Positions 1 through 7,442 of a DNA stretch of 64,000 nucleotides are shown here, piece after piece. The position numbers and the translations under genes were made by a program. A model generated the notes under the pieces. That model had not been told where the DNA came from, did no database searches, and worked only from the letters and a program-made list of their open reading frames with translations. Numbering within the stretch: position 1 is the first letter of the stretch; each line of letters opens with the position of its first letter. Origin of the DNA: Rhizobium sp. GN54 (lineage in GTDB: Bacteria > Pseudomonadota > Alphaproteobacteria > Rhizobiales > Rhizobiaceae); assembly GCF_021026345.1 (NCBI RefSeq), contig NZ_JAJNCZ010000002.1:310001-374000 (forward strand), written 5' to 3'.

Positions 1-25
1 GGCGATGGAGACAGTAGCGAAGCAT
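1..25 (-). CDS. ABC transporter permease, first 8 codons only (window edge)
   Basis: Reading leftwards from an ATG at 25, the first eight codons give MLRYCLHR. This matches the usual amino terminus of DppB/OppB-type peptide-family ABC permeases (MLRYxLxRLL...). It lies just downstream of the solute-binding protein gene on the same strand, where a permease would be expected. An AAAGGG stretch lies about 12 nt upstream, which is a long spacing for a ribosome binding site. Only 25 bases are visible, so the call rests on position and on this short match. Confidence 0.5.
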
Positions 26-65
26 AGGTGGTCAGCACCCTTTCCAGGGAGTTCCGGAACGTCCG

Positions 66-98
66 AAAAATGGGGGTGACCGATGGGACGGCCACCCC
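66..98 (-). terminator. Rho-independent terminator between binding-protein and permease genes
   Basis: On the minus strand GGGGTGGCC and GGTCACCCC form an imperfect stem (72-98), followed by CATTTTT (T-run 66-70). It sits 15 nt after the stop codon of the binding-protein gene and before the permease start. Such intra-operon terminators commonly let the binding protein be made in excess over the membrane subunits; that role is inferred. Confidence 0.6.
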
Positions 99-113
99 GG
101 GGAGGAAATTGGC

Positions 114-1700
114 CTATTCGGCGATCACCCACTTCTCGGGATGGGCCTGGTAGGGACCGCCGGCCGGCGCAGGCGTCCAGACGAAGTCGTTCAGCTTCGT
201 CGAGGCGACGCCGTAGCGGTTGGCGACCCACATGGTGCCCCACGGCAGGTTGGCGTTGGTGGCCTTGCAGACGTCCTGGTAGCGGGCGTCGTGCTTGCTG
301 GCGTCCGTCTCCGCCAGTGCCGCGTCGAGGGCGTCGGTTACCTCCGGCATGCGGATGCGCATGAGGTTGGCGCCGGCCGGCGGGATCTGCTTCTCGTTCA
401 GGCCGATGTTGATGTTGGACGCGTCGGGGCCGTTCTGCAGTCCGGCGAAGATCAGCGGAAACTCGCCGGCATTGCCCGACTGCTGGTAGACGATCGAGTT
501 GTAGGTCGGGGTATCGACGGCGCGCGGCACGATATTGATGCCGACCTGGCCGAGCATGGCCTGCATGGCGGCGAGCACGTTGGCCACGAGCGGCGAGGTG
601 TAGTAGGTCAGGATGGTGATCGGCTTGTCGCCGTTGATCTTGTCCCAGCCGGCCTCGGCCAGCAGCTGCTTGGCCTTCTCGGGATCGTAGCCGTAGGGAT
701 CGATACCCTGCGGCACCAGGCGATCGGCGACATAGACGCAGTTGGCCGGCTTGGCGGCTCCGCCATAGAGGCTCTGGATGATGGCGTCGCGGTTGATGGC
801 GTGCATGAAGGCCTGGCGGACCTTCAGGTCCTTCCACAGCGGAACTTCCTGGTTGAAGCCGACATAGTTGACGACATAGGAGTCGCCCTCGATCACCCGG
901 AAGGCACTGTCGTCCTTGAAGGTGGAGACGTCGTTGGAGTCGACATAGGTGAACTGGATCTCGCCCGAGCGCAGGGCGGCGATGGCCGCGGCCGGATCGG
1001 CGAAATAGCGGTTGATCAGCTTCTCGGCCGCAGGCTTGCCGCCGCGGTAGTCCGGATTGGCGGCGAGCTCGACATACTGGTCGGCGACATATTTGGTGAA
1101 CTTGAACGGACCGGTGCCGATCGGCGAGCTCGACCACCAGGCGTTCTTGGCGATCTGCTCGACCGGGATGGAGGACAGCGCATGCTCGGGCAGCACCATG
1201 AGCTTGGTGAGGGTGTCGAGCATGCTGGGCGTCGCCGCCGACAGCGTGATCACGACAGTGCGGTCGTCGGGCGTCTCGACGGACTGGATGGCGCCGAGAC
1301 GGGCTGCGAAGACCGAACCTGCCTTGTCGTTCTTGGCCAGATCGATGGTGAACTTGACGTCCTTGGCGGTGAAGGGCTTGCCGTCATGCCACTTGGTGTC
1401 GGCGAGCTTGAAGGTATAGGTCTTCTGGTCGTCGCTGATCTCGTAGGTGTCGGCCAGCGCACCCACGACCTTTTCGAGCTTGTCGTCGTAGATGACCAGC
1501 GGTTCGAAATAGGTGACGAGCCAGGTGAAGCCGCTGGTCGCCGCGAGCGGGTTGAAATTGCCCTGGAAGCCGCCGGGACCGACGTCGAAGCCGCCGGTGA
1601 TGGTGCCGCCGTCGGCAAATGCCGGCGTTGTCGTGGCGGCGAGGCCGCCGAAAAGCGCTGCCGACAGGGCGAGCGCCGAAATCGTGGTCTTCAGGTTCAT
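114..1700 (-). CDS. Family-5 ABC solute-binding protein, probable sialic-acid transporter (SatA-like)
   Basis: A 528-aa periplasmic binding protein of the peptide/nickel/opine family (SBP_bac_5). Residues 1-29 are a signal peptide ending in ATTTPAFA. The mature part has family motifs such as KWHDGKPFTAKDV, IGTGPFK and KVRQAFMHAINRDAI. The start ATG at 1700 overlaps the stop of the upstream GntR regulator gene as ATGA and is preceded by AGGGAGG, so the two are translationally coupled. A neighbouring NanE-NanK fusion and NanM suggest that the substrate is N-acetylneuraminate: the Haemophilus ducreyi SatABCD system is a sialic-acid ABC transporter of this family. The family call is firm. The substrate is inferred from context, and peptides or other amino sugars remain possible. 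Confidence 0.85.
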   Translation of the reverse strand: MNLKTTISALALSAALFGGLAATTTPAFADGGTITGGFDVGPGGFQGNFNPLAATSGFTWLVTYFEPLVIYDDKLEKVVGALADTYEISDDQKTYTFKLADTKWHDGKPFTAKDVKFTIDLAKNDKAGSVFAARLGAIQSVETPDDRTVVITLSAATPSMLDTLTKLMVLPEHALSSIPVEQIAKNAWWSSSPIGTGPFKFTKYVADQYVELAANPDYRGGKPAAEKLINRYFADPAAAIAALRSGEIQFTYVDSNDVSTFKDDSAFRVIEGDSYVVNYVGFNQEVPLWKDLKVRQAFMHAINRDAIIQSLYGGAAKPANCVYVADRLVPQGIDPYGYDPEKAKQLLAEAGWDKINGDKPITILTYYTSPLVANVLAAMQAMLGQVGINIVPRAVDTPTYNSIVYQQSGNAGEFPLIFAGLQNGPDASNINIGLNEKQIPPAGANLMRIRMPEVTDALDAALAETDASKHDARYQDVCKATNANLPWGTMWVANRYGVASTKLNDFVWTPAPAGGPYQAHPEKWVIAE

Positions 1701-2428
1701 GTAGTCCTCCCTACAGGTGTGATGGTCTTGCTTTGTGCGATCACCCGGTTGATGCCGGCGTAGTGCTTGTCGAGCCGGTCCCTGGCGGCCACGGGGTCGC
1801 GCGCCTCGACCGCATCGACGATCGCGGCATGGTCGCGCCAGGTCCGCATCGGATCGGCATTGTCGAGGTTGACGAAGTCGGACGCCTTGTAGAAGGCCAG
1901 CCAGAAGACCTCGAGCAGGCGCAGCAGCACCTCGTTGTTCTGGCAGCGGAACAGCAACTGGTGGAAGTGCCGGTCCTCGTCGGGGAAGCTCTCGCCCCGC
2001 TCGGCACGTTTTTTCATCTTGTCGCAGGTCTCGCGCAGTTCGCGGATGTCGTCCGGGCCGATCAGCGCGAGCGTCCGGTCGATCAGGCCGACCTCCAGGG
2101 TGCGGCGGATGCTGATGACCTCCTCGATCTGCTTCAGCGCGCCGCCCAGGCCATAGGCCAGGTTTTCCAGCAGGGGCTCGAACGAAAAGGCCTTGACGAA
2201 GACGCCGATGCCGCGGCGCGACTCCAGCACGCCCACAGACTCCAGCGCCTTGATACCCTCGCGCACCGAGTTGCGGCTCACGCCCAGCTGGCTGGCGAGC
2301 TCTCCTTCGGGCGGCAGCGGCGCGCCGGGATCGAGGCGGTTGTCCTCGATATAGGCACGCAGGCTTTCCTGCACCGATACATGCAGGAGGGGCGCGCGCT
2401 TCAGGGGCTTGATCGACTTCACGTTCAT
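1697..2428 (-). CDS. GntR/FCD-family transcriptional regulator, NanR-like
   Basis: A 243-aa regulator. Residues about 15-80 are a winged-helix GntR domain (ASQLGVSRNSVREGIKAL) and about 90-230 form an all-helical FCD ligand-binding domain with the expected DRHFHQLL segment. ATG 2428 is preceded by GGAG at a 7-nt spacing. The stop overlaps the start of the solute-binding protein gene by 4 nt. It is divergent from the NanE-NanK gene, so it probably controls both directions. E. coli NanR is also an FCD-type GntR protein and responds to N-acetylneuraminate. The family call is firm. The NanR role is inferred from neighbours and from the repeats at 2472-2511. Confidence 0.85.
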   Translation of the reverse strand: MNVKSIKPLKRAPLLHVSVQESLRAYIEDNRLDPGAPLPPEGELASQLGVSRNSVREGIKALESVGVLESRRGIGVFVKAFSFEPLLENLAYGLGGALKQIEEVISIRRTLEVGLIDRTLALIGPDDIRELRETCDKMKKRAERGESFPDEDRHFHQLLFRCQNNEVLLRLLEVFWLAFYKASDFVNLDNADPMRTWRDHAAIVDAVEARDPVAARDRLDKHYAGINRVIAQSKTITPVGRTT

Positions 2429-2471
2429 CTTCGTCTCCGGTTGCCTTCATGACTCCGAAAAGACAGTGGGC

Positions 2472-2511
2472 GGATATTTATCCACTTGTAGGATATCTGT
2501 CAATCGGATAT
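2472..2511. promoter_or_regulatory. Triple GGATAT repeat, candidate operator of the nan-type regulator
   Basis: Three GGATAT copies start at 2472, 2491 and 2506 in the divergent region between the GntR regulator and nanEK. The first is part of the palindrome GGATA-TT-TATCC (2472-2483). The second and third form ATATC-N9-GATAT (2493-2511). E. coli NanR binds direct GGTATA repeats, so this arrangement is suggestive. The base sequence differs, however, and no other copy of the site was available for comparison. Confidence 0.45.
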
Positions 2512-2664
2512 TGAAATTGCCAATAACTGCAGCTTGCCCGGAGATACCCGAAATGCTCGCATTCGCGAACGGGAAATCGCGCTCCGGGCGTGTCGCGGCC
2601 CGGATTCGTTGCAGCGTCGGCAGACGATCCGCGTTTTCAGCGACTTGAACAGGGGAGGTCCGCC

Positions 2665-4203
2665 ATGAACGCCGGACGCGATATCATCGAAGGTCTGCGG
2701 GGCAGGCTCGTCATCTCCTGCCAGCCGGTTCCCGACGGCCCGTTCGACACCGTCGCATCGGTCGTCGCCTATGCGCACGCCGCCGAAGCCTCCGGGGCCG
2801 CCGGGCTGCGCATCGAGGGCGGCGCCAACGTGGCCGCGGTCGCGCAGGCGAGCCGGCTGCCGGTGATCGGCCTCGTCAAGCGCGACCTCGAAGACAGCGC
2901 GGTACGGATCACGCCGTTCCTGAGCGACGTCGTGGACCTTTGCGAGGCCGGCGCTGTCATCGTCGCCGTCGATGCGACGGACAGGCCGCGCCCGGTGCCG
3001 GTTGCCGCCCTGCTTGCCGAAATCAAGCGTCGCGGCCGGCTGGCGATGGCCGACATCTCGACCGAAGCCGAGGCTCGTGCCGCCCTTGCGGCGGGGGCCG
3101 ACATTGTGGGAACCACCATGTCCGGCTATGCCGGCGACGCGCCGACGCCAAAGGAGCCGGACCTCGAGCTCGTGCGGCGCTGCGCCCGCCTGGGGGCGCC
3201 GGTGTTTGCGGAAGGACGCTACAACAGTCCGGAACTGGCGGCGGCGGCGATCCGGGCCGGCGCCGATGCCGTGGTCGTCGGATCGGCGATCACGCGTCCG
3301 GAACACATCGGCGACTGGTTCAGGCAGGCGGTGGAGGGGGCAGCGCGCGCCACGGCACCGGTGCTCGCCTTCGACATCGGCGGCACCAAGACGCTTGCCG
3401 CCCTGGTGCAGGGAGAAGCCGTCCTCGAACGTCGCGTCGTGCCGACACCGGCGGGCGTGGGCAGCGGAGACTGGATCGCCGCGGTCATCGATCTGGCCCG
3501 AGGCTGGGACGGCCGCTATGAGCGCGCCGCGGCGGCGGTGACCGGCCGCATCGACGGCAACGTCTGGTCGGCGCTCAATCCCGGTACGCTCGCGATACCG
3601 CAGGGGTTTTCGCTGGCCGATGCGCTCGGCGCCGCGCTCGGCACCCCCGTTCTGGCCGTCAACGATGCGCAGGCGGCTGCCTGGGGAGAGTATCGCTTCG
3701 GCGCAGGCAAGGGTCGTGACATGGCGTTCCTGACGGTCTCCAGCGGCATCGGTGGCGGCATCGTCCTCGGCGGCCGGCTGCTCCGTGGCGCGCGCGGTAT
3801 TGCCGGCAGTCTCGGGCAGGTACCGATCGATACGGCAACCGGCCCCGTTCGTCTGGAAACGCTGGCATCCGGGTTCGGGATTGCCCAGGCCGCCGGGCGC
3901 CGTGGCCATGCCGGCGACGCCCGCGCTGTGTTTGCGGCCGCCCATACCGGCGAAGGCTGGGCGCGGGAGACCTTGCGCGAGGCGGCGGGCCGGCTCGCGG
4001 CCGCCATCGCCGGCCTGCAGGCCGTCGTGGACCCCGAATGTATCGTGATCGGCGGCGGCGTCGGCCTTGCCGAGGGCTTCCTCGACCTGCTGCGCGATGC
4101 ACTCGCCGTTCATCCGGAAGCGGTCGTGCCCGTCCTTGCGGCCGCCGAGCTCGGCGCCGATGCCGGCATCATCGGCGTGGCCGACATGGCCACTGCGCCA
4201 TGA
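2665..4203 (+). CDS. nanEK: Bifunctional N-acetylmannosamine-6-phosphate 2-epimerase / N-acetylmannosamine kinase
   Basis: A 512-aa fusion. Residues 1 to about 228 are a NanE (beta/alpha)8 barrel with the catalytic-lysine motif GLVKRD (K72) and the phosphate-binding end AGADAVVVGSAIT. Residues about 232-512 are a ROK sugar kinase with DIGGTKT (237-243), a VNDAQAAAWGE catalytic-Asp segment and IVIGGGV. Together they would convert ManNAc to ManNAc-6-P and then GlcNAc-6-P in sialic-acid catabolism. ATG 2665 follows AGGGGAGG. The usual ROK zinc motif CxCGxxGCxE is absent: the corresponding stretch reads GIAGSLGQVPIDTATGPVRL. NanE-NanK fusions are known in other proteobacteria. It is transcribed towards nanM, 57 nt downstream. 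Confidence 0.93.
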   Translation: MNAGRDIIEGLRGRLVISCQPVPDGPFDTVASVVAYAHAAEASGAAGLRIEGGANVAAVAQASRLPVIGLVKRDLEDSAVRITPFLSDVVDLCEAGAVIVAVDATDRPRPVPVAALLAEIKRRGRLAMADISTEAEARAALAAGADIVGTTMSGYAGDAPTPKEPDLELVRRCARLGAPVFAEGRYNSPELAAAAIRAGADAVVVGSAITRPEHIGDWFRQAVEGAARATAPVLAFDIGGTKTLAALVQGEAVLERRVVPTPAGVGSGDWIAAVIDLARGWDGRYERAAAAVTGRIDGNVWSALNPGTLAIPQGFSLADALGAALGTPVLAVNDAQAAAWGEYRFGAGKGRDMAFLTVSSGIGGGIVLGGRLLRGARGIAGSLGQVPIDTATGPVRLETLASGFGIAQAAGRRGHAGDARAVFAAAHTGEGWARETLREAAGRLAAAIAGLQAVVDPECIVIGGGVGLAEGFLDLLRDALAVHPEAVVPVLAAAELGADAGIIGVADMATAP

Positions 4204-4260
4204 CGCGGGCCGGCCGTGACGCTTCCCAGACCTTGCCGACCGATGGAGAGGAGACGATGA

Positions 4261-5427
4261 ATGCCTGGAGTGACCCTTGGAAAACGGCTGGCGGCCGGCG
4301 TTGCGGCCATCGCGCTATCGACCGGTGCCGCCATGGCCGCTGAGACCTGGCCGGACCTGCCCGTCGCCGTCAAGAACGGCGTCGCTGCGCGCGTCGGCGA
4401 TGTGGCCTATGTCGGGCTCGGCTCGGCCGGAACCGATTTCTACGCACTCGACCTCGCCGATCCGGGGAAGGGCTGGGTGAAGCGCGCGGCCTTCACCGGG
4501 CCGGCGACGAACGGCGCGGCCGTGGCGGTCTCGGGCAAGACGATCCTGACCTTCAGCGGCAACGGCAAACCGGATGCCGCCGCCAGCTCGCCGATCATCT
4601 TCGACACAGCCTATGCCTACGACACCGAGGCGGACACCTGGTCGAAGCTGGATACGCGCACACCCGCCGGCCTCTCGGGCGCGAAGGCGTTGGCGCTCGA
4701 CGGCGGGCGCATCGCCATCGTCGGCGGCTACAACAAGGACCTGTTCGACAAGTACCTGGCCGACGTGAGCGCCATCGACAAGGACAAGGATCCGGCAGGC
4801 TTCAAGACGCTCGTCGACGGCTACATGGGCATGCAGCCGAAGGACTATCGCTGGAACGACAAGGTGCTGGTCTACGACCCTGCCGGCAACAGTTGGGGCA
4901 CGCTGGGCGACAATCCGTTCCTGCCCAACTGCGATCCCGCCGTGGTCGCCCAGGGCGGGGACCGGTTCATGGTGATCAGCGGCGAGATCAAGCCGGGCCT
5001 GCGCACGCCCGAAGTCAAGCTGGTGCAGGTCGAAGGGGCGGAGGCGTCCTGGGAGAAGCTCGCCGACCTGCCGGCCGTCTCCGCTTCCGAGCCGCAGGAA
5101 GGGGTGGCGGGCGCCTATGCCGGTGTTGCCGGCAACGACGTCCTCGTCGCCGGTGGCGCGAACTTCAAGGGCGCGCAGGCCAATGCGGCGGCGGGAAAGT
5201 GGTTCGCCCATGACGGGCTGACGAAAGGCTGGCGCGACGAGGTCTATGCCTTCGACGGCAGCGGCTGGCGGCCGGTGGGCAAGCTGCCGCGCGGACTGGC
5301 CTACGGCGCCTCGTTTGCCGTGCCCGGCGGCGTTCTCGTCGTCGGAGGCGAGGACGGCGAGGGCAAGCCGCGCACCGAAGTCTTCCTGCTCCGGTGGGAC
5401 GGGCAGACACTGGCGGTCGAGAACTGA
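4261..5427 (+). CDS. nanM: N-acetylneuraminate epimerase (mutarotase), kelch-repeat protein
   Basis: A 388-aa periplasmic protein. Residues 1-27 form a signal peptide (ends GAAMAAE). The rest is a kelch-type beta-propeller with repeats such as [18 protein letters not shown] and [20 protein letters not shown]. NanM converts alpha-Neu5Ac released by sialidases to the beta form for uptake. It follows nanEK on the same strand with a GGAGAGGAG site upstream. An ATG 4 nt earlier is out of frame. The location of NanM in the periplasm fits an ABC uptake system with a soluble binding protein. Its stop codon lies inside a 16-bp tandem duplication. Confidence 0.9.
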   Translation: MPGVTLGKRLAAGVAAIALSTGAAMAAETWPDLPVAVKNGVAARVGDVAYVGLGSAGTDFYALDLADPGKGWVKRAAFTGPATNGAAVAVSGKTILTFSGNGKPDAAASSPIIFDTAYAYDTEADTWSKLDTRTPAGLSGAKALALDGGRIAIVGGYNKDLFDKYLADVSAIDKDKDPAGFKTLVDGYMGMQPKDYRWNDKVLVYDPAGNSWGTLGDNPFLPNCDPAVVAQGGDRFMVISGEIKPGLRTPEVKLVQVEGAEASWEKLADLPAVSASEPQEGVAGAYAGVAGNDVLVAGGANFKGAQANAAAGKWFAHDGLTKGWRDEVYAFDGSGWRPVGKLPRGLAYGASFAVPGGVLVVGGEDGEGKPRTEVFLLRWDGQTLAVEN

Positions 5428-5443
5428 GGCGGTCGAGAACTGT
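5412..5443. repeat. 16-bp tandem duplication across the nanM stop codon
   Basis: GGCGGTCGAGAACTG occurs at 5412-5426 and again at 5428-5442, giving a perfect head-to-tail repeat with a period of 16. The stop codon TGA (5425-5427) is created in the first copy, so the second copy is untranslated. It looks like a recent slippage duplication. Confidence 0.9.
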
Positions 5444-5452
5444 ACCGTTCGA

Positions 5453-5482
5453 CCATGGCGGGAAGCCATCTTTCCGCCATGG
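5453..5482. terminator. Bidirectional terminator between nanM and the DUF2934 gene
   Basis: Arms CCATGGCGG (5453-5461) and CCGCCATGG (5474-5482) are perfectly complementary, and the inner GAAG/CTTT extends the stem to 13 bp with one G-U pair around a CCAT loop. It separates two convergent genes. No long T-run follows on either side. Confidence 0.7.
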
Positions 5483-5498
5483 GCTCGGCGTGTGACGG

Positions 5499-5795
5499 TC
5501 AGGGCTGCTCGCGGGTCCCGGGAGCGGCTTCGCGCTGGTCGGCGTCTTCCAGGTCCGTCTTGACGATATAGGTGTCTGCATGTTGCCGGGCGGCCTCGCG
5601 GAGGGCCTGGAGGCTCGGCAGGTCGTCGCCCTCGATCTCGCCTGCGCCCCGGTCGATCTCGCGGGCGGCCAGTTCACGCTCGGCCACCTCGCGTTCCGCC
5701 TGGGCCCAGTGCTCGAGCTCGCGGCCGAGCGGCCGGCCTTCGCGGTCCCAGATCTCGTAGGCGCGTTCGCGGATCTTCTGTTCGCGGTCTTGCAT
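5499..5795 (-). CDS. DUF2934 domain protein
   Basis: A 98-aa charged protein starting with the DUF2934 core (KIRERAYEIWDREGRP, then HWAQAEREV, residues about 7-35). The tail is Ala/Glu rich. ATG 5795 has a strong GGAGGGA site. There is no signal peptide or membrane segment. Proteins of this family are common in rhizobia and have no established function. It is convergent with nanM and lies 45 nt downstream of gltS on the same strand, so it could share a transcript with gltS. Confidence 0.8.
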   Translation of the reverse strand: MQDREQKIRERAYEIWDREGRPLGRELEHWAQAEREVAERELAAREIDRGAGEIEGDDLPSLQALREAARQHADTYIVKTDLEDADQREAAPGTREQP

Positions 5796-5840
5796 GACGA
5801 TCCCTCCGGATTGGCTCAGGATTCGCCCGTGGGCGCTGCG

Positions 5841-7046
5841 CTATCGGACCATGAAGCCGATGACGAGCGCGTTGGCGATGTCGATGAAGAAAGCAGAGAC
5901 GAGCGGCAGAATGATGAAGGCCGTGGGCGCGGGGCCGTGGGCCTTGGTGACGGCGGTCATGTTGGCGATCGCCGTCGGCGTGGCGCCGAGGCTGATGCCG
6001 CTGAAGCCGGCCGAGATGACGGCGGCCTGGTAGTCGCGGCCCATGGCCGGGAACACGATGAAGATCATGTAGAGCACGGCCACGATCGTCTGGATGCCGA
6101 GGACGATGACGAGCGCCGGCCCGAGGCCGCCGAGCGTCCAGAGCTGCATGCTCATCAGCGACATGGCGAGGAAGATGTTCAGCGACAGGTCGGAGACGAG
6201 CGCAAGCGAGCGCGATCGGGACGGCCAGAACATGTGCGGGAAGAGGCGGGGGATGGTGTTGGTCATGACGATGGCGACCAGCAGGCAGACGACGAAGAGC
6301 GGCAGCTTGATCCCCGTCTCCGCAACGATCTCGTCGAGCGCGAAGCCGATCAGGATCGCGACGTTGAGGACGAGCACCGTCCGCAGCAGGTTGACATGGT
6401 TGATGCTGCTTTCGCGTTCCGTTGCCGGCGCGTCGGGCAGGCCGATGCTCGGCGGCTCGGCCGGCTGACCGCTCAGATGATGGCGACTGATCAGGACGCG
6501 GGCGACCGGGCCGCCGACGAGGCTGGCGATGACGAGGCCGAGCGTCGCCGAGGCGATGCCGATCTCCAGGGCGTTGCCGAGGCCGAAGCGGGCGGCGATC
6601 AGCGGGGCCCAGGCGATCGTGGTGCCGTGGCCACCGATCAGCGAGACCGAGCCGAGCAGCGTGGCGATACCTTCCGGCAGCCCCATCAAGGTCGAGCTTC
6701 CGACCGCGATCAGGTTCTGCAGGAGAAGGTAGGTCAGGGTCAGCACCAGCAGGATGACGAGCGGCTTGCCGCCGGCCCTGAGATCGCTGAAGCGGGCGTT
6801 CAGGCCGATGCCGGTGAAGAAATAGAGGAGCAGCATGTCGCGGGCGGCGAGATCGAACGCAATCTCGGCACCGAAGAAGCGGTAGGCGGCAAGCGTCAGC
6901 AGTGCCGCCACCAGTCCGCCGGTTACGGCTTCGGGGATGTTCCAGCGCTTCAGCGGGGTCAGGATCCTGTTGAGGCTGGAACCGACGAAGAACACGATAA
7001 TGGCGATGGTGAAGGTCACGAAACCCGGTATCTGGATCGTCGTCAT
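5841..7046 (-). CDS. gltS: Sodium/glutamate symporter
   Basis: A 401-aa inner-membrane protein with about ten to twelve hydrophobic segments and GltS signatures: GHGTTIAWAP in the first half, GFSGISLGATPTAIANM in the second, and YFFTGIGLNARFSDL after the early helices. GltS imports glutamate with Na+. The length matches the family (about 400 aa). ATG 7046 is preceded by GGGAG at a rather long spacing of 11 nt. The upstream 396 nt contain no gene. Confidence 0.92.
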   Translation of the reverse strand: MTTIQIPGFVTFTIAIIVFFVGSSLNRILTPLKRWNIPEAVTGGLVAALLTLAAYRFFGAEIAFDLAARDMLLLYFFTGIGLNARFSDLRAGGKPLVILLVLTLTYLLLQNLIAVGSSTLMGLPEGIATLLGSVSLIGGHGTTIAWAPLIAARFGLGNALEIGIASATLGLVIASLVGGPVARVLISRHHLSGQPAEPPSIGLPDAPATERESSINHVNLLRTVLVLNVAILIGFALDEIVAETGIKLPLFVVCLLVAIVMTNTIPRLFPHMFWPSRSRSLALVSDLSLNIFLAMSLMSMQLWTLGGLGPALVIVLGIQTIVAVLYMIFIVFPAMGRDYQAAVISAGFSGISLGATPTAIANMTAVTKAHGPAPTAFIILPLVSAFFIDIANALVIGFMVR

Positions 7047-7442
7047 CCGTCGGTCGTCTCCCGATGGCCGGCATCACATGACCGGCTTGCCTCGCACTCG
7101 CCAGAGTTACACCGGGACGGGTCTCAGGTCTAGGCGACGGTGAAGCGAAGGGCCGGTGCCGCCAAGCGATTGCGGTTCCTTCCGGCCTTGCGCTGCCGCT
7201 CGAGGCCGTAAGAGGTGGGAGCCGTCCTGTCCTTGAATTCGCGTTGCTTATCCGGAACATCGCCCGATACGGCCGGCTTGCGGGCTGTCACAGGATCGTT
7301 GCGACGGTGTGCGCCTTTTAGCTTAACCGCCGGTTAGGCCTGTCCGAAATCAGGGCACGGCCCGTACTGCCGCCGGTTGCATCCATCGGTGGAATCTTTC
7401 TATAAGCGAATGAGCGAATAAGCGGATAGGCGGAGTGCAACA
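7047..7442. other. 396-nt intergenic region, divergent promoters of gltS and the RTX gene
   Basis: No convincing coding frame on either strand. It contains the inverted repeat TAACC-GCC-GGTTA near 7324-7336 and, close to the plus-strand gene, the octamer repeat described separately. Promoters for both flanking genes must lie here, but I could not identify a clear -35/-10 pair. Confidence 0.6.
7404..7435 (+). repeat. Four tandem octamers upstream of the RTX protein gene
   Basis: AAGCGAAT, GAGCGAAT, AAGCGGAT and AGGCGGAG follow each other without gaps, with a consensus of RAGCGRAT. The last copy supplies the GGCGGAG ribosome binding site of the gene starting at 7443. It could be an operator array or a slippage product. 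Confidence 0.8.

Noticed and set aside
114-2450. A single 778-codon open frame on the minus strand covering both the binding-protein and regulator genes
   Set aside because: The first third translates to Arg/Gly/Pro-rich nonsense typical of a wrong frame in GC-rich DNA, and the regulator is clearly encoded in another frame there.
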